The notes: a model not told the origin generated them from the letters alone. Shown: positions 42,580 through 51,441, counted from the first letter of the stretch. The stretch is 64,000 nucleotides of DNA from Saccharopolyspora sp. NFXS83 (GCF_026241095.1 NZ_JAPFGB010000013.1:128556-192555); one strand, 5' to 3'. Numbers and translations: made by a program.

Positions 42580-44552
42580 GCGTGCTGCTCGCATCCACGA
42601 TCATGGCGGCGGTGATCGTGGCGGTGATCTGGGCCGCGAAGCGGGCGGCGACCCGGCGGATGAGCACCGCGCGCCGCAGGGGCCGTCGTCCGGCGGTGCT
42701 GCTGGTCGGTGCGCTGGTCGCGATCCAGGCGCTGATCGGGGCACCGGTCTCGGCGCAGGGCTTGGACTGCAAGGAACCGCCGAGCCCGGAGCGCCCGCAG
42801 TCCGGCATGGTCGGCGCGATCGACCGCGCGCCCTTGGGCACGGGTGTGCCGGGCAGCCCCTACGACGAGTTCGGCTACGCCGGCCACGTCTGGCACAACT
42901 ACGACCTGGGCTGCGGGCCGCAGGGCATGATGAACCCGAACGCGCTGGTCGACACGTGGCTGGGCAACGAGCTGTTCAACGTGTCCAAGAACCTCGTCGG
43001 CGCCACGAACGGGCTGCACTACGCGCTGATCAACGGCAACCTCATGGGGCCGCTGGACGACCTGATCGCCACCGGCACCGTGGCGCTCTACGACAGCGTG
43101 TTCACCCCGTGGTTCGGGGTCGCGGCGCTCGTCCTGGCGGTGCTGCTGTTCCGCTACATCTGGCAGGGCGATCTGGCCACGATCGGCAAGCGCACCATGT
43201 GGGCGTTGGCCGGGTTGTGGTTCGCCTCCGCCACCTACCTCACTCCGATGATCTACACGCACGCCTTGGACGAGGTCGTGATCACCGGGACTTCCGTGGT
43301 GCAGTCCGGGTTCCTGCAACAGGTCGGTGTGGGCGACGCGACCAACTCGTTGCCGACGGAGCTGCACAAGCAGGTGGTCTACAACAACTGGCTGCGCGGT
43401 GAGTTCGGGGCGCCGGACGCGCCGGAGGCCGAGCGGTTCGGCCCGCAGCTGCTGCGCGCCCAGGCGTGGACGAAGCAGGAGGTCGAGGCGAACGCCGACA
43501 AGGGCCCGGCGACGCCGAAGACCGACGCGTTCACCGACGTCGCGAGCCAGTTGCAGAGCACCAGCGCCTACGGCTACTTCCAGGGCAAGGACGGCAGCCG
43601 GGTCGGGGCCGCGATGCTGTCGCTGGTGCAGGGCCTCGCGTTCGCCTCGTTCCAGCTGATGGCGAAGGCCGCGATCCTGCTGGCGCAGGTGTTGCTGCGG
43701 GTGCTGATCCTCGCGGGGCCGCTGATCGGCTTGGTGGCGTTGCTGAACCACCAGATCCTGCGCGCGGTCGGGCGGATCGCCGGTGCGGCGATGCTGAACG
43801 TGCTGGTGATCGCCGCGATGGCCGGGCTGCACACCTGGGTGCTGATGTGGATCTTCAACGGACCGACGCCGTTCGACGTGCTCCTCCAGATCCTGCTGGC
43901 GGGGCTGGTGACGGTCGTGTTCATCATGATCGGCAAGCCGGTGCGCCGGATGGGCCAGATGGTGCAGCTCTCGGTCGGCGGCACCGGTGGCGTGGCGCAG
44001 GCTTCGCGCGGCGTGTTCGGCCGGTTCCGCGGGAGCAGGCCCGCCGACGACCCGAGCGGTGACTTCTGGGAGCAGGTGCGTGAGTCCGATCCGGACGCCC
44101 CGCCGCCGGACCCCGCTGGTCAGCGCGGCCGGTGGCAGACCCGCCCGGAGGCCGATCACCAGGCGATGTCGGCCACGGCGCAGCGGCTCGACCGGCAAGG
44201 GGGGCCGTGGGCGGCGTTGCCCGGCAGCGGCGCACCCACCGGCGGCGGCATGGGTTCGCCCGCGCTGCCCGCGTCCGGCCCCGCGGGGGAGCGGCGACCG
44301 GGCGGTCCGGCCGCGGCGTTGCCGGAGGGCAGGGCCAGCCGCGTGGTGGACACGGCTCCGGTCTCCGACACCCAGTGGGATCGGCGGGAGGAGGAGCCGG
44401 TGCTGGTGCCGTCCCTGTCGGACCACGCGCCGATGCCCGCCCCGGCCGAAGCGACCGCGCCGCGCCGCGCCGACATGGAAGTAGTCGCGGGCAAGCCGGT
44501 GTACGTCGTGTACCGGCCGTCGCGCGGACTGGAGGTGGCCGATGAGGACTGA
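42576..44552 (+). CDS. VirB6/TrbL-like polytopic membrane protein
   Basis: GTG 42576 overlaps the VirB4-like stop. The 658-residue product has an N-terminal membrane anchor and a signal-like helix (PAVLLVGALVAIQALIGAPVSAQG), an extracytoplasmic section with two Cys (LDCKEPP and LGCGPQG), then six or so membrane helices between about 170 and 460 in the TrbL/VirB6 pattern. A long cytoplasmic tail rich in P, G, A, D and E follows. The family forms the inner-membrane channel of type IV secretion systems. No enzymatic motif is seen. Confidence 0.75.
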   Translation: MSVLLASTIMAAVIVAVIWAAKRAATRRMSTARRRGRRPAVLLVGALVAIQALIGAPVSAQGLDCKEPPSPERPQSGMVGAIDRAPLGTGVPGSPYDEFGYAGHVWHNYDLGCGPQGMMNPNALVDTWLGNELFNVSKNLVGATNGLHYALINGNLMGPLDDLIATGTVALYDSVFTPWFGVAALVLAVLLFRYIWQGDLATIGKRTMWALAGLWFASATYLTPMIYTHALDEVVITGTSVVQSGFLQQVGVGDATNSLPTELHKQVVYNNWLRGEFGAPDAPEAERFGPQLLRAQAWTKQEVEANADKGPATPKTDAFTDVASQLQSTSAYGYFQGKDGSRVGAAMLSLVQGLAFASFQLMAKAAILLAQVLLRVLILAGPLIGLVALLNHQILRAVGRIAGAAMLNVLVIAAMAGLHTWVLMWIFNGPTPFDVLLQILLAGLVTVVFIMIGKPVRRMGQMVQLSVGGTGGVAQASRGVFGRFRGSRPADDPSGDFWEQVRESDPDAPPPDPAGQRGRWQTRPEADHQAMSATAQRLDRQGGPWAALPGSGAPTGGGMGSPALPASGPAGERRPGGPAAALPEGRASRVVDTAPVSDTQWDRREEEPVLVPSLSDHAPMPAPAEATAPRRADMEVVAGKPVYVVYRPSRGLEVADED

Positions 44553-44604
44553 CCGGCCGCAGTGGACTGAGACGTCCGTGCGGGATGGCTTGCGCAGCGG
44601 GCCG

Positions 44605-44690
44605 GGTACCGGTTGCTCGAGCCGGTCGCTGCTCAGCGGCTCCGCCGCCGGCGAGACGCCGGTCGAAGACCATTCCGCAAGGACCACGCA
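44605..44690 (+). repeat. Second-family intergenic repeat inside the secretion cluster
   Basis: GGTTGCTCGAGCCGGTCGCTGCTCAGCGGCTCCGCCGC, followed by CCGGTCGAAGACC, matches the repeat at 27710 and 35540. It lies in the 197-base gap between the VirB6-like and VirB8-like genes, showing that the repeat can enter an operon. Confidence 0.6.
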
Positions 44691-44749
44691 ACGGCGAGAG
44701 CGGGCCGGACGGGTGCGAACCCGGCCGGCGGGGTGAAGGAGAACGGGCC

Positions 44750-45331
44750 ATGCCGATCCGGACGCATCGGGGGCGCGCCGCGGTCTACCGGAGGCTGTGG
44801 GGCTGGCCGCTGCGGTCGCCGAAGCACTTGGTGACCGCGGTGATCGTGCTCGCGGCAGCCGCGACGATCATCGGGCTCATGCTGCCCGAGCCCCTGCCTG
44901 CGCGGAACTACCGCGACCAGTCGCAGGGAACCGAGCAGTACGAGGCGGCCCCCGCGTCGCCGACTCGCACGCCCGCGCCTCCGACGTTCTCGGTGCCCGA
45001 CACCCCGCCGCCGCCCGCGCCCGCCGACCCCGCCGGGCTGAAGGTCGTCGAGGCCTGGGGCAAGAAGTGGGCGACGCACCCGCCGGGCACCGCCTCGGCG
45101 CAGTGGGTCGAGGGCCTGCGCCCGTACACCACCGACGAGTTCATCACCGAGATGGCCTCGGTGGACCCCGCGAACGTGCCGTCGACGGCGATCACCGGAC
45201 CGCCGCAGCCGTTGCGTTCCACCACCAACGCGATGAGCGCCCGGTTGTCGACCGATGCCGGCGACATCGAAGTAGATCTGATGAGAACCCCGCAGGGATG
45301 GCGCGTCTCCGGCTACAACAAGGTGAGCTGA
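44750..45331 (+). CDS. VirB8-like single-pass membrane protein of the secretion cluster
   Basis: An ATG at 44750 with GAAGGAG upstream gives 193 residues. There is one membrane helix at about 25-45 (LVTAVIVLAAAATIIGLML), then a Pro-rich linker and a small extracytoplasmic domain (residues about 90-193) with VVEAWGKKWATH and EVDLMRTPQGWRVSGY. The NTF2-like layout and position suggest a VirB8/TcpC-type bridge between channel and cell wall. Direct similarity is weak, so the name is by context. Confidence 0.65.
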   Translation: MPIRTHRGRAAVYRRLWGWPLRSPKHLVTAVIVLAAAATIIGLMLPEPLPARNYRDQSQGTEQYEAAPASPTRTPAPPTFSVPDTPPPPAPADPAGLKVVEAWGKKWATHPPGTASAQWVEGLRPYTTDEFITEMASVDPANVPSTAITGPPQPLRSTTNAMSARLSTDAGDIEVDLMRTPQGWRVSGYNKVS

Positions 45332-45332
45332 C

Positions 45333-46442
45333 ATGCGAAAACTCTTGGTGGCGGTCGTGGTGTTGTCCGGCTTCGCCGGACTGGTCGGACTGGGCGCGTT
45401 CGTGATCGTGCTCTCCGGCATGCAGGGCGCGCAGAGCTGGTCGGGGTGCAGCGCGGGCCTGGGCCCGTCGGGCGACGGGAGGGGCCGCGGCGAGAGCGAC
45501 GCGAGCAGCCTCGACCAGGAGTCCGTGGCCATCGCCAAGGAGATCATCAAGATCGGCAAGGAGCGCAACCTGCCGCCGCGCGCGTGGCAGGTCGCGATCC
45601 AGGCGGGCAAGACCGAGTCGAACCTGGCGAACCTGACCCACGGCGACCGCGACTCGCTGGGCATCTTCCAGATGCGGCCCTCCATGGGCTGGGGCAGCGT
45701 CGCGCAGGTCACCGACGTGCAGTACCAGATCAACAAGTTCTACGACGTGCTGCTGGAAGTCCCCGACTGGGAAGGGCTGCAGCCGGGCACCGCCGCGCAG
45801 CGCGTGGAGCGCTCCGCCTACCCGCTGCGCTACCACGAGTGGGAGCCGATGGCCGCGCACCTGGTCAGCGTCGAAGGCCAGGTCTCCGGGTTCAGCGGCT
45901 GCGAGGACCTGCCCTCGGCGGGCGTGCTCGCCACCAAGGCGATCTCCTTCGCCGACCAGCAGATCGGCAAGCCCTACGTGTGGGGCGCGGCCGGACCGAG
46001 TTCGTTCGACTGCTCCGGGCTCACCCAGATGGCCTGGAAGGAGTCCGGAGTGCACATCCCGAAGTACTCGCGGTCCCAGTACACCGACGGCGGGGCGCAC
46101 ATCCCGCTGGCGCAGGCCCAGCCCGGCGACCTCGTGTTCTGGGGCGCGGGCCGGGAACCTGGGGCGATCCACCACGTCGCGCTGTACTTGGGCGACAACC
46201 AGATCCTGCACGCGCCGCAGCCCGGTGAATCGGTGGAGCGCACCGAGATGTGGGACGGCGGTGAGCTGCTGCCGACGGTGGTCCGGCCCGGCGGTGACGC
46301 CCCGGCGCCGCCGCAGGTCGCTCCGCAGCAGCCCTCGATCCAGCCGGTTCCGCCGAGCACCGGGGAACCCGTCGGCGTGCTGCCCGCGCCCGGCCCGGCC
46401 GGGTCGCAGCCGGCCGGTCACCCGGTGCGACAGCCGGTGTAG
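45333..46442 (+). CDS. Bifunctional peptidoglycan hydrolase: lysozyme-like plus NlpC/P60 (VirB1/CwlT-like)
   Basis: A 369-residue protein with an N-terminal membrane anchor (residues 5-28). A lysozyme/transglycosylase-like domain follows (IQAGKTESNLANLTHGDRDSLGIFQMRPSMGWG, catalytic Glu95), then an NlpC/P60 domain with Cys227 in FDCSGL and His281 in IHHVALYLG. A Pro/Gln-rich C-terminal tail ends it. Paired wall hydrolases of this kind open the peptidoglycan for Gram-positive type IV secretion, and this gene is in the right place. It starts 1 base after the previous stop. Confidence 0.9.
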   Translation: MRKLLVAVVVLSGFAGLVGLGAFVIVLSGMQGAQSWSGCSAGLGPSGDGRGRGESDASSLDQESVAIAKEIIKIGKERNLPPRAWQVAIQAGKTESNLANLTHGDRDSLGIFQMRPSMGWGSVAQVTDVQYQINKFYDVLLEVPDWEGLQPGTAAQRVERSAYPLRYHEWEPMAAHLVSVEGQVSGFSGCEDLPSAGVLATKAISFADQQIGKPYVWGAAGPSSFDCSGLTQMAWKESGVHIPKYSRSQYTDGGAHIPLAQAQPGDLVFWGAGREPGAIHHVALYLGDNQILHAPQPGESVERTEMWDGGELLPTVVRPGGDAPAPPQVAPQQPSIQPVPPSTGEPVGVLPAPGPAGSQPAGHPVRQPV

Positions 46443-46666
46443 CCGGTACCGGGCAACCGGATCAGCACCGTCCGGCGCGGTGCGACACGGGCAGCGCGGA
46501 AGGTTCGGACCGCTGATCGAGGCGGTTCGCTGTGGCAATCTTGGGCGGGGCCGTCCGATGGCCCGACCTGGCGGCGCAGCGGGTCCGCGGCCCGTTCCGC
46601 CGCGTGCGCAGGACGAGCACCGCCGTGGCGGTGCGGATCCCGCGGCGCCCTACACCGGGAGGAAGC

Positions 46667-47125
46667 ATGTTCACCCCAGACCCCATTCCGAGGCGTTCCG
46701 CACCTCCGGCGTCGAGCACGCCCCTGGGTGACTATCTGTCCCGCGCCGGGCACGGGGTCGACTCCGGGTACGCGGTGCTGCCCCGTTCGCTGGCGGAGTC
46801 GATGCCGCTGCCGTGGCAGCAGCACATGCGCCACTTGCTCGCCGAGTTCCACCAGGCCTTCGGACACCTGCAGTGGCCGGTGTACCGGGTGGTGCCGTCC
46901 CGGTACGAGCGGTTGGTGGACCTCGACGACGACCAGCTCGCCGAGGTGGGCTGCACCGTGGAGGTCGGCGACAACGGTGAGCTGGAGTACCGGATGCGCG
47001 ACGGCCGCCGCATCGAGAACCCGGAGAGCCAGCAGGTCCTCGTGTCCTGCCTGGACCCCATTCCCCGCAGGCAGCCGGACGGCCGCCCGCCCGCGCCGGG
47101 AGCACCGCCGCCGCCCGCGTGGTGA
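46667..47125 (+). CDS. Uncharacterised protein at the end of the secretion cluster
   Basis: An ATG at 46667 with GGGAGGAAGC upstream gives 152 residues; a longer frame upstream has no ribosome site. Pro-rich ends flank a compact centre (residues about 20-130) with MPLPWQQHMRHLLAEFHQAFGHLQWPVYRVVPSRYERLVDLDDDQLAEVG and an acidic beta-like stretch. No family was recognised. It has no signal peptide or membrane helix. It follows the hydrolase by 224 bases and could be an effector, chaperone or regulator of the system; none of these can be shown. Confidence 0.7.
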   Translation: MFTPDPIPRRSAPPASSTPLGDYLSRAGHGVDSGYAVLPRSLAESMPLPWQQHMRHLLAEFHQAFGHLQWPVYRVVPSRYERLVDLDDDQLAEVGCTVEVGDNGELEYRMRDGRRIENPESQQVLVSCLDPIPRRQPDGRPPAPGAPPPPAW

Positions 47126-47206
47126 GCGGCGGTCGCCGCGGGTGATCACCGGTGTGAACCGTCCGGCGGCGTGACATGAGGCGGTCTCCCGTGCGAGGCT
47201 CGGAGC

Positions 47207-47392
47207 ATGGCCCGCGAAGGTTGGTACTTCTGCTTGAAGCACCAGCAGGTCGAGCCCGCTGCGGGATGCCGCGCCGCCGACCGGCTGGGGCCCTACCCTG
47301 ATCGCGCCACGGCCGAGCACGCTCTGGAACTCGCCAAGGAGCGCACCGACGCGGCCGACGAGGCCGATCGGCGCTGGGCCGAGGAGGACTGA
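47207..47392 (+). CDS. Small conserved-type hypothetical protein (61 residues)
   Basis: An ATG at 47207 starts MAREGWYFCLKHQQVEPAAG and continues with LGPYPDRATAEHALELAKERTDAADEADRRW. The WYFCLKH...RLGPYP pattern is typical of small actinobacterial proteins of unknown function, often placed before an RNase II-family gene as here (next start 7 bases after the stop). Translational coupling with the ribonuclease is likely. Confidence 0.75.
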   Translation: MAREGWYFCLKHQQVEPAAGCRAADRLGPYPDRATAEHALELAKERTDAADEADRRWAEED

Positions 47393-47398
47393 GCTCCG

Positions 47399-48880
47399 AT
47401 GGCGACGGCACAGGTACCACGAGGTGGCACCGATGCCGTCGCAGCAACCCGGCTGGGTGCCGGGCCGCCGCCACACCCCCGCCGCCCCGCGGACGGACTG
47501 TGCGATTTCGCCGCCGTGCGCAAGGATTTCAGCCTTCCCGCCGAGTTCCCCACCGCCGCGCTGACGGAGGTGGAGCAGACCGTCGCGCAACCCGTGTTCG
47601 AGGCGGCCAGGGTGGACGCGACGGAGTTGCCGCTGGTCACGGTCGACCCGGTGGGCGCGAAGGACCTCGATCAAGCGGTGCTGCTGACCCGTCGGGGCAC
47701 CGGGTTCCGCGTCGAGTACGCGATCGCGGACGTGGCCGCGTACGTGCGCCCTGGCGGCCCGTTGGACGCGGAGGTGCGGCGCCGCGGCCAGACCTTGTAC
47801 CTGCCTGACGGGAACGTGCCGCTGCACCCGACGCTGTTATCGGAGGGCGCGGCGAGTCTGCTGCCCGATCAGGTGCGGCCCGCGGTGCTGTGGACGATCG
47901 ACCTGGACTCGGACGGGCTGGCGGTGCGCACACGGGTGCGGCGGGCGCTGGTGCGCTCGGTCGCGCAGCTCGACTACGAGGGCGTGCAGCGCGCGCTGCG
48001 GGCGGGCCTCGCGCACCCGTCGATCGCGCTGCTGCCGGTGATCGGGAGGTTGCGCCGGGCGCAGGCGTTGCGGCGCGGCGCGATCGAACTGGGCCTGCCG
48101 GAGCAGCAGGTGGAGGCCGACGAGTCCGGCGGCTGGCGGGTCGCGCTGCGGCCACGGCTGGTCGTGGAGGAGTGGAACGCGGAGATCTCCCTGCTCACCG
48201 GCATGTGCGCGGCCGAGATGATGCTGGAGGCCGGCATCGGGATCTTGCGCACCGTGCCTGATCCGGAGCCGCCGACGGTGGCGGCGCTGCGGCGCTCCGC
48301 GGCCCGGCTGGGCGTGGAGTGGCCGGAGGACCTGCCGCCGGCGGAGGCGCTGGCGGGGCTCGACCCGGTTCGGCCGGAGGCGCTGGCGGTGCACGTCGCG
48401 GCGACGCGGCTGCTGCGCGGAGCGGGCTACACCTCGTTCGAGTCGACCGCCCCGTCGAAACCGCGCCACGCCGGGATCGGCGCCCCGTACGCGCACGTGA
48501 CGGCTCCGCTGCGGCGGTTGGTGGATCGGTACGGCGCCGAGGTGTGCCTGGCGGTGGGCGAGGGCCGCGAAGTACCGGCATGGGTCCGGGAGGCGCTGCC
48601 CGCGCTGCCCTCCGCGATGGGCTCCTCGGACCGGGTGGCGACCCAGGTGGAGCGGGCGTGCCTCGCGCAGGCCCAGGCGTGGTCGCTGGCGAACCGGGTG
48701 GGTTCGGTGTTCCCCGCGACGGTGCTGCGGACGGGTTCCGGCGACGGCGAGGTCTTCATCCCGGAGCCGCCCGTGATCGCGCGGTGCGCCGGCGACGACC
48801 TCACCGAGGGCCAGCGCATCCAGGTCCGCCTCACCCGCGCGGACCCGCACCGCCGCGAAGTCGACTTCACGAAGGCGTGA
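47399..48880 (+). CDS. RNB-domain ribonuclease (RNase II family)
   Basis: A 493-residue protein made almost wholly of an RNB domain. The metal motif reads VTVDPVGAKDLDQAV: three of the four conserved Asp are present, and the fourth (Asp210 of E. coli RNase II) is Gln. Downstream landmarks are YAIADVAAYVRPGGPLDAE, RGQTLYLPDGNVPLHPTLL, and HAGIGAPYAHVTAPLRRLVDRYG. No N-terminal cold-shock or C-terminal S1 domain is obvious. It degrades single-stranded RNA 3'-5' by family. The Gln is probably a subfamily trait. Confidence 0.92.
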   Translation: MATAQVPRGGTDAVAATRLGAGPPPHPRRPADGLCDFAAVRKDFSLPAEFPTAALTEVEQTVAQPVFEAARVDATELPLVTVDPVGAKDLDQAVLLTRRGTGFRVEYAIADVAAYVRPGGPLDAEVRRRGQTLYLPDGNVPLHPTLLSEGAASLLPDQVRPAVLWTIDLDSDGLAVRTRVRRALVRSVAQLDYEGVQRALRAGLAHPSIALLPVIGRLRRAQALRRGAIELGLPEQQVEADESGGWRVALRPRLVVEEWNAEISLLTGMCAAEMMLEAGIGILRTVPDPEPPTVAALRRSAARLGVEWPEDLPPAEALAGLDPVRPEALAVHVAATRLLRGAGYTSFESTAPSKPRHAGIGAPYAHVTAPLRRLVDRYGAEVCLAVGEGREVPAWVREALPALPSAMGSSDRVATQVERACLAQAQAWSLANRVGSVFPATVLRTGSGDGEVFIPEPPVIARCAGDDLTEGQRIQVRLTRADPHRREVDFTKA

Positions 48881-48929
48881 CCTCCGCCGGAACCTGCCTT
48901 CGGTCTTGTGCCGCGTGGCGGGCGGGTGG

Positions 48930-49125
48930 CGGAACCGCAGCGGCCTGCTCGCCGCGACGCGCCGTCCCGTGCGCGGCGAAATCGCCGTCCTCGCGAGGAA
49001 CCCGCGGCGGTGCCCGTTGCTCGCGTGGTCGCCGCTCCGCGGCTTCGCCGCTGACGGGACGACGACCACGCGCACGCCGGAACGGGAGGTCGAAGACGGG
49101 CTCTGAGGTTCCGCTCCCCGCACCG
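48930..49125. repeat. Decayed structured repeat (copy 5) with a second-family repeat
   Basis: On the minus strand, CCTCGCGAGGACGGCGATTTCGCCG (48985-49010) keeps the hallmark GCGAGGAC and an inner stem GGCGA/TCGCC, while the outer stem is eroded. From 49020 the second-family repeat GGTCGCCGCTCCGCGGCTTCGCCGCTGAC runs to GAGGTCGAAGACGGGCTCTGAGG, and part is repeated at 49135-49160. The 384-base gap 48881-49264 contains no recognisable gene. Confidence 0.65.
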
Positions 49126-49264
49126 CTACGCGGAACGAGTTCGAAGACGGGTTCTGAGAGGCTTGTTCAGTGGGGGGAAGCACAGGGGGCTCGTCTAGCG
49201 CGGGCTCCGGTGGATGCGGATCGTGGAAGGGCAGCGTCGCAACGTGACAACGAGGAGGCCCAGC

Positions 49265-49930
49265 GTGGCTGAGGTGCGCGAGATGACCGTCGGTGTGCTC
49301 GGAGGCACCGGCGCACAGGGCAAGGGCCTGGCGATCAGGTGGGCGGCGGCCGGGCTGCGCGTGGTGGTCGGCTCGCGCAAGGCCGAACGCGCCCAGGCCG
49401 CGGCGCGGGAGATCGCCGAGACCGCCGACGGGCAGGTCACCGGGGAGGACAACGCGGGTTGCGCCGCCGCGGCCGACGTCGTCCTGGCCGCGTTGCCGTG
49501 GGACGCGCACGCGGACACCTTGGGAGCGTTGCGCGAGCAGCTGGCGGGCAAGATCGTCATCGATTGCGTGAACCCGCTCGGGTTCGACAAGCAGGGCCCG
49601 TTCGCGCTGGCCGTGCCGGAGGGCAGCGCAGCTCAGCAGGCCGCCGCGCTGCTGCCGGACTCGCGGGTGACCGCGGCGTTCCACCACGTCTCGGCGGTGA
49701 CCTTGGCGGACCTGTCCGTCGAGCACGTCGACTTGGACGTGCTGGTGCTCGGCGATGACCGCGAGGCCACCGACGTGGTGCGCGAACTCGCCGGCGCGAT
49801 CCCCGGTGTGCGCGGCATCTTCGGTGGCCGGTTGCGCAACGCGCACCAGGTGGAGGCGCTCACGGCGAACCTCATCGCGATCAACCGCCGCTACAAGGCG
49901 CACGCCGGCGTGCGGGTCACCGACGTGTGA
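49265..49930 (+). CDS. npdG: F420-dependent NADP reductase (NpdG-like)
   Basis: A GTG at 49265, with GAGGAGG 6 bases upstream, gives 221 residues. The N-terminal Rossmann fold MTVGVLGGTGAQGKGLAIRWAAAG and VVVGSRKAERA (NADP-phosphate-binding Arg/Lys) is followed by the F420 family blocks VVLAALPWDAH, VIDCVNPLGFDKQGPF, AFHHVSAVTL and GGRLRNAHQVEALTANLIAIN. It moves hydride between NADPH and coenzyme F420 in the cytoplasm. This implies the organism makes F420, which is typical for actinomycetes. Confidence 0.93.
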   Translation: MAEVREMTVGVLGGTGAQGKGLAIRWAAAGLRVVVGSRKAERAQAAAREIAETADGQVTGEDNAGCAAAADVVLAALPWDAHADTLGALREQLAGKIVIDCVNPLGFDKQGPFALAVPEGSAAQQAAALLPDSRVTAAFHHVSAVTLADLSVEHVDLDVLVLGDDREATDVVRELAGAIPGVRGIFGGRLRNAHQVEALTANLIAINRRYKAHAGVRVTDV

Positions 49931-49989
49931 GCTCGCGTTCCCGCGGGGCACCCTCGCGGGAGGAGCCGCGGCCTGGAGGAGGGACTCGC

Positions 49990-50394
49990 ATGGTGCGGCA
50001 GCAGACCCAGTTGCCGTCGGAGGCGACGAGCTGGACCGACGACGAGCGGGAACGCGCCAGCCAGCTGCTCGACGGCCACGCCACCGTGGTCAACGTGCGC
50101 AAGCAGGGGCCGCACCGGCATCTGGTGCCGTGGCTGCAGCGGCAGGGGCTGCTGACCTACGTCGGCCACTCCGGTCCGCGGCACTCGTGGGCGGCCTCCG
50201 AGTTCGCGAGTCCGTTCGTGCGGGAGGCGAAGGCGGACCGGGAGGCGATGGTCCGCCACTACGAGCAGTGGCTGGACCAGCAGCCCGACCTCGTGCGCAG
50301 GCTGCGCGAGGGCGAGCTGAGCGGCCGGGCCCTCGGCTGCTGGTGCGCCCCGGAGATCTGCCACGCCGACGTCCTCGCCCACCGCGCCGATTGA
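49990..50394 (+). CDS. DUF4326 domain protein
   Basis: An ATG at 49990 with GGAGGAGGG upstream gives 134 residues. The DUF4326 core is plain: TVVNVRKQGPHRHLVPWLQR, YVGHSGPRHSWAASEFASPF, MVRHYEQWLDQQPDL, and GRALGCWCAPEICHADVLA with clustered Cys and His. No function is known for the family; the Cys/His set hints at metal binding. It stands alone between the F420 reductase and a pair of palindromic repeats. Confidence 0.88.
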   Translation: MVRQQTQLPSEATSWTDDERERASQLLDGHATVVNVRKQGPHRHLVPWLQRQGLLTYVGHSGPRHSWAASEFASPFVREAKADREAMVRHYEQWLDQQPDLVRRLREGELSGRALGCWCAPEICHADVLAHRAD

Positions 50395-50403
50395 CGGCAC
50401 AGG

Positions 50404-50567
50404 GGTGAACGGACCGTTCGTCCGATGCGATGGGACGAACGGTCCGTTCACTCCCCACCGGAGCGCGAGACCGACGCCGTGAGACCGACGCCGTGAGACC
50501 GGCTCCGCCGGGGATCGGGTGAACGGACCGTTCGCCCAACGAGAGGGGACGAACGGTCCGTTCACTC
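50404..50567. repeat. Paired palindromic repeats, copies E and F
   Basis: Copy E has palindromes at 50407-50419 and 50437-50449; copy F at 50521-50533 and 50551-50563. Both keep the exact 30-base phase. Copy starts are 114 bases apart. Between them, GAGACCGACGCCGT is repeated in tandem (50467, 50481, then a changed third unit). The block fills the gap between two convergent genes and ends 8 bases from the panB stop. Confidence 0.85.
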
Positions 50568-50574
50568 CCCACCG

Positions 50575-51441
50575 TCAGTTGAAGGAGTGTTCGGCGGCGG
50601 GGAAGGAGCCGCCGCGGACTTCGTCGGCGAAGCGGCCCGCGGCGTCGGCGAGGACGCCGCCCAGGTCGGCGTAGCGCTTCACGAAGCGGGCGGTGCGCCC
50701 GGTGTTCATGCCCGCCATGTCCGTCCACACCAGCACTTGCCCGTCGGTGTCCGGCCCGGCCCCGATGCCGACGGTGGGGATCCGCAGTTCGGCGGTGACG
50801 TGCTTGGCCGCCTCGGCCGGAACCATCTCCAGCACGACCGCGAACGCACCGGCCTCCTGCAGCGCCTGCGCGTCGGCGAGCAGTTCCGCGGCCTGGTCGC
50901 CCCGGCCCTGCACCCGGTAGCCGCCGAGCCCGTGCTCGCTCTGCGGCGTGAACCCGATGTGCCCCATCACCGGGATCCCGGCGGACACGAGCGCTTCGAC
51001 CTGCGCGGCGTAGCGCCGTCCGCCTTCGAGCTTCACCGCGTGCGCGCGGCCTTCCTTCATGAAGCGGGCAGCGGTCGCCAGCGCCTGCTCCGGGGAGCCC
51101 TGGTAGGAGCCGAATGGCAGGTCGGCGACGACCAGGGCGTGTTCGGCGGCGCCGGTGACGGCGCGGACCAGCGGCAGCAGTTCGTCCACGGTCACCGGTA
51201 GCGAGGACTCGTAGCCGTAGACGTTGTTGGCCGCCGAGTCGCCGACCAGCAGCACCGGGATCCCGGCCTGGTCGAAGATCCGCGCGGTGTACATGTCGTA
51301 GGAGGTGAGCATCGGCCAGTTCTCGCCGCGCTCCTTGAGCTGTTGCAGGTGGGGGATGCGAACGCGGCGCCGGGCGGGAGTGCTCCCGTACGGGGCGGCG
51401 GTCTCGCTCTGGGCAGGCTGCGAAGAGTGTGCAGCAGTCAT
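50575..51441 (-). CDS. panB: 3-methyl-2-oxobutanoate hydroxymethyltransferase (PanB)
   Basis: A 288-residue protein. Motifs are [35 protein letters not shown] at residues about 43-77, [54 protein letters not shown] and [23 protein letters not shown]. The Mg2+-binding Asp and catalytic Glu positions are all present. It makes ketopantoate from 2-oxoisovalerate and methylene-tetrahydrofolate, the first step to pantothenate and coenzyme A. It is transcribed alone; panC/panD are not in the window. Confidence 0.96.
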   Translation of the reverse strand: MTAAHSSQPAQSETAAPYGSTPARRRVRIPHLQQLKERGENWPMLTSYDMYTARIFDQAGIPVLLVGDSAANNVYGYESSLPVTVDELLPLVRAVTGAAEHALVVADLPFGSYQGSPEQALATAARFMKEGRAHAVKLEGGRRYAAQVEALVSAGIPVMGHIGFTPQSEHGLGGYRVQGRGDQAAELLADAQALQEAGAFAVVLEMVPAEAAKHVTAELRIPTVGIGAGPDTDGQVLVWTDMAGMNTGRTARFVKRYADLGGVLADAAGRFADEVRGGSFPAAEHSFN

